This document shows positions 13,528-13,582 of a DNA stretch of 13,582 nucleotides, in pieces. Below the pieces are notes generated by a model. That model was not told the origin of the DNA, did no database searches, and worked only from the letters and a program-made list of their open reading frames with translations. Both the position numbers and the translations under genes were made by a program. Source of the DNA: CAZKXU01 sp964556665 (GTDB taxonomy: Bacteria; Bdellovibrionota_C; UBA2361; CAZKXU01); NCBI GenBank assembly GCA_964556665.1, contig CAZKXU010000092.1, positions 1-13,582 of the forward strand, in the 5' to 3' direction. Positions within the stretch are counted from its first letter, which is position 1. The number at the start of each line of letters is the position of its first letter.

Positions 13528-13582
13528 AGTAAGAATTGAAACTATAGATTTTAAAAACATCTTTGGCTCGGTAACTTTCTCA

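Overview
The window looks like a piece of chromosome from an unidentified Gram-negative bacterium. It encodes several exported or envelope proteins (a lipobox protein, a DUF3108 periplasmic protein, a membrane-anchored SGNH hydrolase, a LPG-synthase-type transporter domain) plus the housekeeping genes rsgA and ung. Several genes appear to start at TTG with no alternative, or only a weak one. Base composition is moderately AT-rich and genes are tightly packed. I see no tRNA, rRNA, CRISPR array, transposase or phage structural gene. The phylum cannot be set from this sequence alone; a delta-proteobacterial or Bdellovibrio-like lineage is only a guess.

Layout. 1-656 is the least ordered part: small palindromes, a short open frame (124-273) and an unrecognised frame (333-656) that may be two halves of a broken gene. 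From a TATAAT promoter near 680, a plus-strand pair follows. The first gene (720-2741) is a fold-type I aminotransferase fused to a Mur-ligase-like ATPase core. The second (2738-4555) overlaps it by ATGA and encodes an exported YyaL/DUF255 thioredoxin-fold protein. Reading toward it from the right is a minus-strand pair: a long-form nitronate monooxygenase-type flavoprotein (5147-6574) and a secreted protein that resembles the FlaE (D2) domain of flagellar hook protein (4596-5141). Divergent from that pair is a membrane protein of the UPF0104/LPG-synthase TM type (6784-7761), whose end overlaps the end of ung.

7745-9852 is a compact minus-strand operon: a PF04020 'holin superfamily IV' membrane protein, rsgA and ung, with gaps of only a few bases. 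Upstream of it is a striking 157-nt imperfect hairpin (9880-10036), followed on the plus strand by a perfect 14-bp palindrome that looks like a terminator. Lying between two divergent genes, these could mark an independent small RNA. Then come a small two-helix membrane protein (10126-10506) and a DUF3108 periplasmic protein (10608-11459) on the plus strand. A Gly-linker lipoprotein (11492-12016) and an SGNH hydrolase (12141-13346) follow on the minus strand. The right edge carries a degenerate TCC-rich hexamer-like tract.

Strongest leads: the aminotransferase/Mur-core fusion coupled to the thioredoxin-fold protein; the stand-alone secreted FlaE-like domain; the long hairpin plus terminator; and a uracil-DNA glycosylase whose GQDPYH motif reads GQDPYF.
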